Below, one piece after another: positions 9,093 to 18,933 of a DNA stretch of 64,000 nt (position 1 is the stretch's first letter; every line of letters starts with the position of its first letter). The stretch covers positions 1,860,001 to 1,924,000 of the forward strand of contig NZ_VFPU01000001.1 in assembly GCF_006716885.1 (NCBI RefSeq), written 5' to 3'. The notes under the pieces are model-generated. The model was given only the letters and a program-made list of their open reading frames with translations. It was not told where the DNA came from and did no database searches. A program made the position numbers and the translations under genes. The stretch comes from Ornithinimicrobium humiphilum. GTDB lineage: Bacteria; Actinomycetota; Actinomycetes; Actinomycetales; Dermatophilaceae.

Positions 9093-11013
9093 CACGCAGA
9101 CGCGATCGTCCCCCTCCCGGACGGGCACCTCGACGACACCCCGCGCCGGACTCACCCTGGCGACCGTGGGGCTGGTCCAGCTCCTCGTCTCGCTGGACCT
9201 CTCGGTGGTCAACCTCGGCCTGCCGCGGATCGCCGACGGGCTGGGCTTCGTCGGCCCGGGCCTCACCTGGGTCGTGCACGCCTACGCCCTGGCCTTCGGC
9301 GGGCTGCTCCTCCTCGGCGGCAAGCTGGCCGACCGGCTCGGTCGCCGACGTCTCCTGCTCGGCGGGCTGGCCTTGTTCGCCCTGGCCTCGCTGGCGGGCG
9401 GCCTGGCCACCGCGCCCTGGCACCTGGTCGCGGCCCGGGCCGCCCAGGGCGTCGGCGCCGCGGCCCTCGCGCCCGCCGCGCTCGCCGTGCTGACCGTCAC
9501 CTTCCCGACCGGCCCCGCCCGCGTGCGGGCCTTCGGCGTGTGGAGCGCGATGAACGCCGCCGGCGGGGCCCTCGGCGTCCTGGTCGGCGGGGTCCTGACG
9601 GAACACGCCGGCTGGCGCTGGGTGATGTGGGTCAACGTGCCCCTCGCCCTCGGCGCGCTGCTGCTCGCGGCCCGCGGCGTCCGGCGGGACCGGCCGGACC
9701 CCGCCGGCGGCCGCCCGGACGTCGCCGGCGCGCTGCTGGGCACCGCGGGTGTCACGTCGCTCGTCCTGGCCGTCGTGGGCGCGGCCCAGCGGTCGTCCAC
9801 CGCGACCTTCGGCCTGCTGGCGCTGGCCGCGGTCCTGCTGACGCTCTTCACCGTCATCGAGCGCACGACCGCCCGCGACCCGCTCGTCCCGCCGGCCCTC
9901 CTCCGGCTGCGGACGGTGGTCGGCGCCAACGCCTTCAACCTCTTCCTGGGCGCCGCGATGGCCTCGGCCTTCTACTTCCTCTCGCTCTACCTCCAGGACG
10001 TGCTCGGCCACGGGCCGACGCGTGCCGGGCTGATGTTCCTGCCCTTCGCCCTCGGCGTCGTGGGAGGCGCCGCGGTCGCGGGCCGTCTCGGTGCGCGCGT
10101 CGGCTCGCGCACCCTGCTCGTGGCAGGCGGGCTCGCCACCGCCCTCGGCTTCCTCTGGTTCGGTCGGGTGGGCGCCGACGGCACCTTCCTCGTCGACGTC
10201 CTCGGTCCGTCCGTGCTCACCAGCGTGGGCTTCGGGCTCTGCCTCGGGCCCGTCGTGTCCACGGCGACCGTCGGTGTGGCGGCCCGCCACAGCGGAGCCG
10301 CCTCCGGCCTGCTCAGCACCTCCCGCCAGCTGGGCGCCAGCGTCGGCCTGGCGGGCCTCGGCTCCGTGGCCGCGACCCGCGCCGGCGCCTCGCCGGACCC
10401 CACGTCCCTCGCCGCGGGTCTCGCCCTCGGCCTCACCCTCTGCGCCCTGCTGCTCGGCCTCGCCGTGCTGGTCGCGGCGCTCGTCCTGCCCCGCGCCGGC
10501 ACACCTGCCGGCGACACCTCCGACGAAGGGAGCACTCCCGTGCAGAAGCACACCCCTCGGGCCGCGCTGGCCGCCCTCTGGACCGGCTTCGGGATCACCT
10601 GTGCCGCGCTGGTCGTCCTCCACACGGTCGCGGCGGTGCCCGACCGGCTGGCCGCGCACGTGCGGCTCGCCTATCCCGCCTACGACTCCGCGAGCGTGGA
10701 CCGTACGGTCGGCGCCTGGATGACGGTGCTGACCATCACCGGCGCCCTGGGGCTCGTCGGCTGGCTGCTGGCCATCTGGACGACCCGGCGCGGCTCCCCG
10801 CGGGCACCCTGGTGGGTCGCCGGCCTGTTCGTCGTCGGGACCGGGCTGGCGGCCTACCTCGCCACGGTGCGGGACACCTCGGGCGACACCGGGTTGCCGC
10901 AGGCCGTCGGCGCGGCCGGGCTGCTGCCGTCGGCCGTCGGCCTCGTGGCCCTGGTCCTGGTGTGGCGCCAGGTCGGGACCGGCCGACAGGAGCCGGCGCG
11001 GCAGCCGGCATGA
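9082..11013 (+). CDS. DHA2-type MFS multidrug transporter with an extra C-terminal four-helix membrane domain
   Basis: 643 residues. Residues about 25-470 are a 14-helix drug:proton antiporter (SLDLSVVNLGLPRIADGL in helix 1, GKLADRLGRRRLL loop, LFLGAAMASAFYFLSLYLQD). From about residue 487 a second unit starts with VQKHTPRAALAALWTG and contains four more membrane helices. At 10526-10532 an AAGGGAG stands seven bases before an in-frame GTG (10540), exactly as for an independent gene, so this looks like two genes joined in frame, or one with an internal start. It is controlled by the divergent TetR. Substrate unknown. Confidence 0.87.
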   Translation: MFGNTQTRSSPSRTGTSTTPRAGLTLATVGLVQLLVSLDLSVVNLGLPRIADGLGFVGPGLTWVVHAYALAFGGLLLLGGKLADRLGRRRLLLGGLALFALASLAGGLATAPWHLVAARAAQGVGAAALAPAALAVLTVTFPTGPARVRAFGVWSAMNAAGGALGVLVGGVLTEHAGWRWVMWVNVPLALGALLLAARGVRRDRPDPAGGRPDVAGALLGTAGVTSLVLAVVGAAQRSSTATFGLLALAAVLLTLFTVIERTTARDPLVPPALLRLRTVVGANAFNLFLGAAMASAFYFLSLYLQDVLGHGPTRAGLMFLPFALGVVGGAAVAGRLGARVGSRTLLVAGGLATALGFLWFGRVGADGTFLVDVLGPSVLTSVGFGLCLGPVVSTATVGVAARHSGAASGLLSTSRQLGASVGLAGLGSVAATRAGASPDPTSLAAGLALGLTLCALLLGLAVLVAALVLPRAGTPAGDTSDEGSTPVQKHTPRAALAALWTGFGITCAALVVLHTVAAVPDRLAAHVRLAYPAYDSASVDRTVGAWMTVLTITGALGLVGWLLAIWTTRRGSPRAPWWVAGLFVVGTGLAAYLATVRDTSGDTGLPQAVGAAGLLPSAVGLVALVLVWRQVGTGRQEPARQPA

Positions 11014-11318
11014 GGCCCCTCCTGGTGCGGCCGCGCGCCGCGGGCGCCGCCCTGCGCCGGCGGCTCTACCGCGGTGCGCGGCCCGGCAGGGTCATGAGGA
11101 TCCTCAACCGGCTCGACGCGGCCCTCTACGGGCTGGGCCTCGCACCTCGTCCGGCCGCCGTGCTGGAGGTGGTGGGCCGGCGCACCGGGGCGGTCCGCCG
11201 CATACCCCTCGCACCGGGTGCCCGCGCCCACGTGCGCGTGCCGCCCGGGCTGCCGGAGCAGGCCTATGCCGCCGTCGCCCGGGATCACCCGGTCTTCGCG
11301 CTGCTCCCCTACAGGTAG
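11010..11318 (+). CDS. Short protein resembling part of the deazaflavin-dependent nitroreductase (Ddn) family
   Basis: 102 residues; its ATG overlaps the MFS stop (ATGA). The stretch [20 protein letters not shown] resembles the TTTGRRTGRPRRTPL beta-hairpin of F420-binding Ddn-like proteins. The rest of the fold is missing or very short: known members are about 140-150 residues and keep a C-terminal Trp-rich part absent here. It could be a truncated family member or a different small protein. It overlaps the convergent mpa gene by ten bases. Confidence 0.6.
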   Translation: MRPLLVRPRAAGAALRRRLYRGARPGRVMRILNRLDAALYGLGLAPRPAAVLEVVGRRTGAVRRIPLAPGARAHVRVPPGLPEQAYAAVARDHPVFALLPYR

Positions 11319-12982
11319 TGGCCGGGGGTGCCCTGCTCCACCGACCGCCCCGGCGTCGTGCCGCTGGCGTCGCCGACGAGGGTGCGGATGTAGACGATCC
11401 GCTCCCCCTTCTTGCCGGAGATCCGCGCCCAGTCGTCGGGGTTGGTCGTGTTGGGCAGGTCCTCGTTCTCCTTGAACTCGTCGAGGTAGGCCCGCTCCAG
11501 GTGGGCCAGCCGCAGCCCCTCCTCGCCCTGGGTCAGGAGGTCCTTGATCGCGAGCTTCTTGGCCCGGTCGACGATGTTGTGGATCATCGCGCCGGAGGCG
11601 AAGTCCTTGAAGTAGAGGACCTCGTGGTCGCCGCCGGCGTAGGTCACCTCGAGGAAGGCGTTCTCCGGGCGCACGGCGTACATCCGGGCGACCACGGCGT
11701 CGATGAGGGCGTCGACGGTCGCCCGGCGGTCGCCGCCGCGGGCCTCGACCTCGGACGCGTGCAACGGCACCTCGGGCGTGAGGTACTTGGTGAAGATGTC
11801 ACGGGCGCCCTCGGCATCGGGGCGCTCGATCTTGATCTTCACGTCGAGCCGGCCCGGGCGCAGGATCGCCGGGTCGATCATGTCCTCGCGGTTGGAGGCG
11901 CCGATGACGATGACGTTGTCGAGCCGCTCGACGCCGTCGATCTCCGCCAGCAGCTGCGGCACGATCGTGGTCTCGACGTCGGAGGAGACGCCCGAGCCGC
12001 GGGTGCGGAAGAGCGACTCCATCTCGTCGAAGAAGACGACGACCGGGCGCCCGTCGGCGGACTTCTCGCGCGCTCGCTGGAAGATCGAGCGGATGTGCCG
12101 CTCGGTCTCCCCGACGTACTTGTTGAGCAGCTCCGGACCCTTGATGTTGAGGAAGTAGCTCGCCTCGTGCTCCCGCCCCAGCTTCTCCGCGGTCTGCCGG
12201 GCCAGCGACGCGGCCACGGCCTTGGCGATGAGCGTCTTGCCGCAGCCGGGCGGGCCGTAGAGCAGCACGCCTTTGGGCGCGCGGAGCTGGTGCGCGGCGT
12301 AGAGGTCGGCGTGCAGGAAGGGCAGCTCCACGGCGTCGCGGATCTGCTCGATCTGCCCGGTGAGCCCGCCGATGTCGTCGTAGGAGATGTCGGGCACCTC
12401 CTCCAGGACGAGCTCGGAGACCTCCGGGCGCGGGATGCGCTCGGTGACGAAGCCGCTGCGCGTGTCCAGGAGCAGCCCGTCGCCCAGGCGGATCTTCTCC
12501 TCGCGCAGCGAGCCGGCGACCTTGCACACCCGCTCGTCCTCGCCCCGCACGATGACGACGACGCGGTCCTGGTCGAGGACCTCCTTGGCGATCACGACGT
12601 CGCCGGAGCGCTCGTAGCCGGCCACGGCCACGACCGCCTGGGCCTCGTTGAGCAGGACCTCGCGGCCCGGCAGCAGCTCTGCGGTGTCGACCTCGGAGGA
12701 GACGTGCGTGCGCACCCGCCGCCCGGCGACGGCCAGGTCGACGGTCCCGTCCCCCACGAGCCGGATCACCTGTCCGAAGGTCAGCGGCGGGCTGGCCATC
12801 GCGTCGAGGTCCTCGCGCAGCCCCATGATCTGGGACCGGGCGGTGCGCAGGGTGTCGGCGAGCTGGTCGTTGTGCGCCTTGAGCTCACCGACCCGGGAGG
12901 TCAGGGTGCGCACCTGCTCCTCGAGGTGGCGCTCCCGGAAGGGGCGCTCACCGGGGCTGGTGCTGGGGGTCTGTGACGTCAC
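11309..12982 (-). CDS. mpa: Proteasome-associated AAA ATPase (Mpa/ARC)
   Basis: 557 residues. An N-terminal coiled coil (about 15-60: [21 protein letters not shown]) binds Pup. OB domains follow (about 70-230). The AAA module has Walker A GPPGCGKT and Walker [11 protein letters not shown]. The C-terminus GHYL is the equivalent of the penultimate-Tyr motif that docks into and opens the proteasome alpha ring. GTG start at 12982 with AGGAGG four bases away. Mpa is usually close to dop; here about 6 kb of efflux genes separate them. Confidence 0.96.
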   Translation of the reverse strand: MTSQTPSTSPGERPFRERHLEEQVRTLTSRVGELKAHNDQLADTLRTARSQIMGLREDLDAMASPPLTFGQVIRLVGDGTVDLAVAGRRVRTHVSSEVDTAELLPGREVLLNEAQAVVAVAGYERSGDVVIAKEVLDQDRVVVIVRGEDERVCKVAGSLREEKIRLGDGLLLDTRSGFVTERIPRPEVSELVLEEVPDISYDDIGGLTGQIEQIRDAVELPFLHADLYAAHQLRAPKGVLLYGPPGCGKTLIAKAVAASLARQTAEKLGREHEASYFLNIKGPELLNKYVGETERHIRSIFQRAREKSADGRPVVVFFDEMESLFRTRGSGVSSDVETTIVPQLLAEIDGVERLDNVIVIGASNREDMIDPAILRPGRLDVKIKIERPDAEGARDIFTKYLTPEVPLHASEVEARGGDRRATVDALIDAVVARMYAVRPENAFLEVTYAGGDHEVLYFKDFASGAMIHNIVDRAKKLAIKDLLTQGEEGLRLAHLERAYLDEFKENEDLPNTTNPDDWARISGKKGERIVYIRTLVGDASGTTPGRSVEQGTPGHYL

Positions 12983-13006
12983 CGGTCCTCCTGACCTGTG
13001 GTCGGC

Positions 13007-13012
13007 TACATT
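13007..13012 (+). promoter_or_regulatory. Likely -10 element of the lipoprotein gene at 13021
   Basis: TACATT eight bases before the ATG, with no ribosome site, consistent with a leaderless or near-leaderless message. It is divergent from mpa. Confidence 0.4.
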
Positions 13013-13020
13013 CCCAGCGT

Positions 13021-13536
13021 ATGAGACGTACCCGGACGTGGGGCGCACTGGTGCTCCCCGCCGCCCTGACCAGCATCCTGCTGACCGGCTGCGAGGTCGA
13101 CGACGACCCCGCCGCGCCCGCCACGAGCGCACCGGCAGCCCCGACGAGCGGAGCCACCATGGACCCCGAGAACAGCCCCGGAAGCACGGCCATCGGGACC
13201 GGCGACGCCACGGGGAGCACCGGTGCCGGGACCAACGGGGGCACCGACGCCCCGGTCCTCGGTGCCGGCGCGATCGTCACCGAGTCCGCCAGCGGCTCTC
13301 TGCTGCGGCTGCGGACCGGGGAGGACGCCGTGCTCCGCCTCTCCCCGCCCTTCCTGGACGCCCAGCCGCAGGTCGACGTCCCCGCCGTCCTGGAGCTCGT
13401 GCCGGTCCAGCACTTCGCCGACCCGGGGTATGCGGAGTGGGAGCTCCGCGCGTCCGCGCCCGGCCGCGCCAGCCTCACCGCCGAGGCGACCGACGGCTCG
13501 GTGCTCGTCGTCCTCGTCGAGGTCTCCGGTCCCTGA
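13021..13536 (+). CDS. Hypothetical lipoprotein
   Basis: 171 residues. Signal [24 protein letters not shown] with lipobox LLTGC, a Thr/Ser/Gly/Pro-rich linker to about residue 80, then a compact all-beta domain ([18 protein letters not shown]...[19 protein letters not shown]...VVLVEVSGP) with the look of an Ig-like fold. I do not recognise a family. It probably sits on the outer face of the membrane. It is transcribed divergently from mpa and ends before a strong shared terminator. Confidence 0.82.
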   Translation: MRRTRTWGALVLPAALTSILLTGCEVDDDPAAPATSAPAAPTSGATMDPENSPGSTAIGTGDATGSTGAGTNGGTDAPVLGAGAIVTESASGSLLRLRTGEDAVLRLSPPFLDAQPQVDVPAVLELVPVQHFADPGYAEWELRASAPGRASLTAEATDGSVLVVLVEVSGP

Positions 13537-13556
13537 TCCCCGCCCGCCGACAACGG

Positions 13557-13593
13557 GGAGGGCCCCCGCCACGGTGCGTGGCGGGGGCCCTCC
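13557..13593. terminator. Bidirectional hairpin terminator
   Basis: A perfect 17-base stem (GGAGGGCCCCCGCCACG) with the 3-base loop GTG. It lies between the lipoprotein gene and the M36 peptidase gene, which converge here, so it can serve both. Confidence 0.85.
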
Positions 13594-13615
13594 TGCTGTG
13601 CGAGGTGGTGCTGGG

Positions 13616-16405
13616 TCAGCCCTCCAGGAACTGGAAGTTGGCCCGGTGCTGCGTGCCGTCCTCCAGCGTGATGATCAGCTGGCGGCAGGTGCCACCCCAG
13701 GACGCGTCCGTCTTCCAGTTGTAGTGGTAGAGGTCGTTGCCCTTGGAGTAGGTCAGCCCACGGTTGCCCGTCGTGTCCGTCGGGTAGGTGAGGGCGTACT
13801 GCTCGGGCTCCAGGGTGCCGCAGTCGATCTCCTGGCTCGAGGGGCTGTGGGCGCCACGGAGGATGTCCAGGCCCTTGTTGCCGTTGATGGAGAACTTGAT
13901 CGGCGCGGTGTCACCCGCGACGACCGTGTTGAGCTTGTCGGCCGAGAAGGCACCGCCCTTGACGCCGGCACCCGGCGCCTTGCAGGTCGGCGGCACGTCG
14001 AAGGCCTCGAAGTTGTCGTCGCGGCCGGTGCCGCCCTGGATGGCGCTGTAGCCGACACCACGGCGGGCGAAGGTCGCCCAGATGTTGCAGGTGTCCTCAC
14101 CACCGAGGGCCTCGGAGGCGGCGATGATGCCGTTGCGGCCGGCGACGAAGCCAGGGTTGCAGCCCTGCATCTTCATGCCGTCCATGACGTACTGCAGCGC
14201 GCGGGTGTTGCCGGCGGTGTTCCACGGGGAGTAGATGTCCGCCTCGAAGCCGTGCTTGTCGATGAGGTCCCAGTTGAGGTCCCACAGGATCGACGCCCAC
14301 GCGTGACCGATGCCGTGCGGCGCGGCCAGCGAGCCGCCGGTGACCCAGCCGTTGGTCTTGATGCGGTCGTAGGTGAACGGCTGGATGTCCATGTTGCGCG
14401 AGTAGGGCGCGGGACGGATGCCGGCACCGTGGCGGTCGGGCTGGAAGAGGGCGTACGGGCCCATGCCGCGCGCCTCCTCCGGCTTGTCGAGCGCCGGGTC
14501 CATGAGCATGGTGATGGCCAGGTAGTCGCTCCAGCCCTCACCCATCTGCTCCTGCCCACCCAGGCAGTTGATGTTGAGACCACCGGTCAGGCGGTTGGAG
14601 ACGCCGTGGCCGTACTCGTGGATGATGATGCCGTTCTCCAGGTCACCGTCGCGGATGCCCGGGTGCGAGGAGATCTTGTGCACCGACGCGGCGGTGGTGC
14701 CGCCGGCGATCCGGGCACGGATGGCGTCGCCGTCGGCCTGGCTGACCGAGACGGCCGGGATGCCGACCTGCTGGTCCATGGTGGCGGTGAGGATCGGGGC
14801 GGCCCCCGTCCCGGTGTGCGTGATGACGACCGCGACGGCGCCACCGTCCTCGGCGTTCCTGACCTTGACGGCGTTGTTGCAGGAGCCGCCGTTGGCCGTG
14901 ACGACGATCGCGCCAGGAGCCGCGAAAGCGGTGCAGGCGTTGTCGACAACGACCGCTGTGCCCGGGAGTCCGGCGTTGGTCGCGGGCGGGGTGAAGCGGG
15001 CGTAGTTCGCCTCGTAGGTCACGGCGTCCGTGCCGGTGCCGAGCGTGAACCCGCTGGGCCTGCCGAACTGGGTGCCGGGCCACAGGTACATCTGCATCCG
15101 CGGCGGGCTGCCGTCGGCGGCCGGGGTGGAGAAGTTGGCGTTGTTGGTGCCGGCGCCGTCTGCCGCCTCCGCCCGGACGTAGTCGCCGCCCGTGCCCTGG
15201 CCGGTGTAGTTCATGGCCTGGAAGTTGCCCGACGCCTCGTCGAAGCCGTAGCGGTAGAGGATGTCGTGGATCATGTTGTTCGCGTAGAACAGGTTGGTCA
15301 CGGCCGCGTCGCGGTAGTCCTGGGCGTGCTCACCCAGGTCCATCTCGAAGTCGAAGTCGAGACCGGCGCCACCGTCGGGCGACCCGTCCGGGTCGGGCTG
15401 GTTGTTGGCGTCCTGGTCGGTGTAGGCCCACACGTTGTTGCCCCGGGTCGACGTGTGCTCCGGGCCGGCGACGCCGTCGGTGTCGTGCCAGCCGAAGGGC
15501 GAGCTGTAGGCATCGGCGGGGTTCTCGACCAGCTCGCGGTCGCCGTCGTTGGGGCTCTCCTTCGGGAAGGCCACCACGCGGTAGCTGGAGCCGTCGACGG
15601 CGGGCGTCGGGGTCTTCAGCGTGGGAGTCGTGGACGTGGCCGCGGCCGCGACACCGGTGCCGAACGCCTGCGGCGAACGGGCGAGGTGGGCGAAGTCACC
15701 GGCGGTGTGCTGGTGGGTCCAGTCCTCGACGTGGAGGGCCTCCCCCGACTCGGCGTCGACGGTGACCTGGTAGAGGGAGGGCGAGTCCGCGTCGTCGATG
15801 ACGAGCTCCCAGGCGAGGCGCAGTCCCTCGTCGGTCGGCTGCCAGACCAGGCGGGCGTCGATGTCCTCCCGGGCGGCCGGCGAGGACAGCACCGTGGCCT
15901 GCTCGGCGTCGGCGCGGCGTGACTCGACGGTCGCGTCCGCGGTGCTCAGGTCGAGCTCCTCCGCGGCGGCCTCGAGGGCGCCCGCTGCGTCGAGGTCACG
16001 GCTGCCCGTGGCCTCGCGCAGACCGCCGACCAGGGACTGCGCCACGTGCAGCACCTCGCCGGTCTTGGTGACGCTGACCGTGGCGACGGCGCCGAGGACC
16101 TGGCGGCCCTGGTAGGTCTGCACCAGGTTGACGTAGGTCACGCCGTTGTGACCGGAGGTGTGCTGGGACAGCACCTCCAGACCGGCCAGGTCGGCTCCGG
16201 CCACGCCGTAGTCCGCGGCCTTGAGGCGCAGGAAGTCGACCGCGACCTGCTCGGCCGGGGCCGAGCTGGGTTGGGTCAACCAGAAGCTGCTGCTGGGCTC
16301 GGCCGGCGCTGCCGCCTCCGGGACGGCAACGGCGCCTCCCGGGACGAGCAGCGCGAGCGTGAGCGGGACGCCGAGTCCGGCGCCCAGCAAAGGGGTACGT
16401 CGCAT
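13616..16405 (-). CDS. Secreted M36 (fungalysin) zinc metallopeptidase with PA insert and PxKF domain
   Basis: 929 residues. Signal peptide residues 1-28. A fungalysin/thermolysin propeptide follows (about 40-150: TYVNLVQTYQGRQVLGAVATV). The peptidase M36 catalytic core has the zinc motif HEYGH at residues 596-600, and the third ligand Glu is in MGEGWSDY about 25 residues on. A protease-associated (PA) domain sits between about 475 and 565. The C-terminal 110 residues contain TAPIKFSINGNKGLDIL, the PxKF domain. An AAGGAG site precedes the ATG. It is probably an extracellular protease. Upstream lie four phased GTCA repeats, suggesting activation by a response regulator. Confidence 0.93.
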   Translation of the reverse strand: MRRTPLLGAGLGVPLTLALLVPGGAVAVPEAAAPAEPSSSFWLTQPSSAPAEQVAVDFLRLKAADYGVAGADLAGLEVLSQHTSGHNGVTYVNLVQTYQGRQVLGAVATVSVTKTGEVLHVAQSLVGGLREATGSRDLDAAGALEAAAEELDLSTADATVESRRADAEQATVLSSPAAREDIDARLVWQPTDEGLRLAWELVIDDADSPSLYQVTVDAESGEALHVEDWTHQHTAGDFAHLARSPQAFGTGVAAAATSTTPTLKTPTPAVDGSSYRVVAFPKESPNDGDRELVENPADAYSSPFGWHDTDGVAGPEHTSTRGNNVWAYTDQDANNQPDPDGSPDGGAGLDFDFEMDLGEHAQDYRDAAVTNLFYANNMIHDILYRYGFDEASGNFQAMNYTGQGTGGDYVRAEAADGAGTNNANFSTPAADGSPPRMQMYLWPGTQFGRPSGFTLGTGTDAVTYEANYARFTPPATNAGLPGTAVVVDNACTAFAAPGAIVVTANGGSCNNAVKVRNAEDGGAVAVVITHTGTGAAPILTATMDQQVGIPAVSVSQADGDAIRARIAGGTTAASVHKISSHPGIRDGDLENGIIIHEYGHGVSNRLTGGLNINCLGGQEQMGEGWSDYLAITMLMDPALDKPEEARGMGPYALFQPDRHGAGIRPAPYSRNMDIQPFTYDRIKTNGWVTGGSLAAPHGIGHAWASILWDLNWDLIDKHGFEADIYSPWNTAGNTRALQYVMDGMKMQGCNPGFVAGRNGIIAASEALGGEDTCNIWATFARRGVGYSAIQGGTGRDDNFEAFDVPPTCKAPGAGVKGGAFSADKLNTVVAGDTAPIKFSINGNKGLDILRGAHSPSSQEIDCGTLEPEQYALTYPTDTTGNRGLTYSKGNDLYHYNWKTDASWGGTCRQLIITLEDGTQHRANFQFLEG

Positions 16406-16724
16406 CGTGTGTTGCTCCTTGATATGCGATGCGGCACAACAGCACCCGAGAGCCCGGGGGGCAGGACGGGGCGACGGCCTCGACCTTGAGTCCGTCGCGC
16501 CCGCGGGTGCGGATCGAACCGCGGGGACGATCCTGAACCTACGCAGGGAACTCCCAGGAATGGGTCTTTGTCTGGTCAGGTTTTGGTCAGGAAAACGTCA
16601 AGAAAAGGTCAAGTCCGTCACACCTGGGCACCCTGGGTGCACGCCGGGCAGCCGACTGCCGGAGCGCCGTCAGGAGGGTGGTGTCCGAGAAGGGTCTGCC
16701 GCGTCAGGCCTCGGGAGCAGCGGA
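16406..16724. other. Intergenic regulatory region upstream of the M36 peptidase
   Basis: 319 bases with no credible gene. It holds the ribosome site, a probable -10 (TAGGTT, minus strand, 16541-16536) and the GTCA repeat array at 16574-16620. The 100 bases next to the trmI stop show nothing I can name. Confidence 0.6.
16574..16620. promoter_or_regulatory. Four GTCA repeats at exact 11-base spacing: candidate response-regulator site
   Basis: GTCA occurs at 16575, 16586, 16597 and 16608 on the plus strand, 11 bases apart each time, plus one more at 16617 (9 bases on). The units read GGTCAGG, GGTCAGG, CGTCAAG and GGTCAAG. Direct repeats of 11-base pitch are how PhoP/OmpR-type regulators of actinobacteria bind. 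The array ends about 33 bases upstream of the peptidase -10, where the -35 (CCCATT) is poor. Confidence 0.55.
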
Positions 16725-17762
<1,038 letters not shown>

Positions 17763-18875
17763 CTACGAGCGTGACGCGGTGCGCCCTCCCCGGTCCAGGT
17801 CGGTGGCGGCGACCGCGCCCCACGGAGCACCCTCCTCGTCGAGGAGGCAGACGATGCCCGCACCGGTCGTCCTCATGACCTCCAGCACCCGGTCGAACGA
17901 CGCGTCCGGACCGAGCGGCAGCGCCCACCCGATCGGCATCCGCACCGCGACGGAGAAGACCGGGGCGTGGGCGCGCTCGTCGGCGGGCACCTTCTCCAGC
18001 GCGCCCGGGTGGACCAGCCCGTCCGGGGTCTCCCCCGGTCGCCGGACGACCCACACCGCGGCGTCGGCCCAGCGGACGGATCCGACGGGTGCGTCCGGGG
18101 GGACCACCCCGACCGGCCGGGCGACGTCGCCGACGCGCAGCCGCGAGGCGGCCCGACCGTGCCGTCCGGCTGTGATGGCCGACGAGGCGCCCTGCCACAG
18201 GAAGAAGGCGATCACCACCACCCAGGCGAGGCGGCCGATCCCGATCCGCTGCCCCTCCAGCAGCACCGGGCTGACCGCCCACGCCACCAGGAGCACGGCC
18301 ACCACCCGCCCGGCCCAGCCGGCCGCCCAGGTGGCGGTGCTGCGGTCGCCCGTGGCACGCCATACCGCCGCCTCGAGGAGGAAGCCGCCGTCGAGGGGCA
18401 GCCCCGGGACCAGGTTGAACAGTGCGACGAAGGCGTTCGCCCAGGTGAAGGCGTAGGCCAGCAGCAGCGGCACTCCCCCGTCGAGCACCGCCATCAGTCC
18501 CCAGCCCGCCAGTGCCAGCAGCCCGTTGGCGAGCGGTCCGACGGCCGCGACCGCCGCACTGCGTCCCGGGGTGACGCCGGCCGCGTCGTGCGCGGTGTGC
18601 CCGCCCCAGAAGTCGGCGACCACCCGGGAGACCCCGAAGCCGACCCGCTGGGCCACGAGCGCGTGGGCGGCCTCGTGGGTGAGGACCGAGACGAGCAGGA
18701 GGACGGCGAAGATCAGCGCGACGACCGATGACCAGAAGCCGCCCAGCCCCAGCACCGCCTCGACCGTGGGCCCGAAGAGCAGCACGATGAGCACGGCGAC
18801 GAGGACCCAGCTCCGCCCCAGGAAGACGGGGACGCCGGAGAGGCTCCCGATGCGCCAGCCGTTGCTCGTCGTCAT
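17763..18875 (-). CDS. Site-2 protease family membrane metalloprotease (M50)
   Basis: 370 residues. About six membrane helices hold the M50 active site: HEAAH at residues 67-71 in helix 2 and PLDGG at about 160 as the third zinc ligand. After about residue 230 is a cytoplasmic region with two CBS-like halves (LRVGDVARPVGVVPPDAPVGS; GPDASFDRVLEVMRTTGAGIVCLLDEEG). CBS pairs on such rhomboid-like proteases sense adenyl nucleotides in the family. The substrate is unknown. TAGGCT nine bases before the ATG is a possible -10. Confidence 0.92.
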   Translation of the reverse strand: MTTSNGWRIGSLSGVPVFLGRSWVLVAVLIVLLFGPTVEAVLGLGGFWSSVVALIFAVLLLVSVLTHEAAHALVAQRVGFGVSRVVADFWGGHTAHDAAGVTPGRSAAVAAVGPLANGLLALAGWGLMAVLDGGVPLLLAYAFTWANAFVALFNLVPGLPLDGGFLLEAAVWRATGDRSTATWAAGWAGRVVAVLLVAWAVSPVLLEGQRIGIGRLAWVVVIAFFLWQGASSAITAGRHGRAASRLRVGDVARPVGVVPPDAPVGSVRWADAAVWVVRRPGETPDGLVHPGALEKVPADERAHAPVFSVAVRMPIGWALPLGPDASFDRVLEVMRTTGAGIVCLLDEEGAPWGAVAATDLDRGGRTASRS

Positions 18876-18920
18876 GGTGCCCCGAGCCTATGCCGTGACG
18901 GTGCTGTCGGCGCCCCCACG

Positions 18921-18926
18921 TAGGGT
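18921..18926 (+). promoter_or_regulatory. Likely leaderless -10 of the RecB-like nuclease gene
   Basis: TAGGGT with seven bases to the ATG at 18934 and no ribosome site. Confidence 0.5.
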
Positions 18927-18933
18927 TCCGCTC

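Noticed and set aside
8332..10659. A 775-codon minus frame extending far upstream of the TetR gene
   Set aside because: Only the last 229 codons look like a protein. The rest is antisense to the MFS gene and Gly/Glu/Arg-rich noise.
13223..15922. An open plus-strand frame of 899 codons opposite the M36 protease
   Set aside because: The minus strand carries the HEYGH peptidase. The plus frame is low-complexity Val/Gly/Asp sequence with no start signal.
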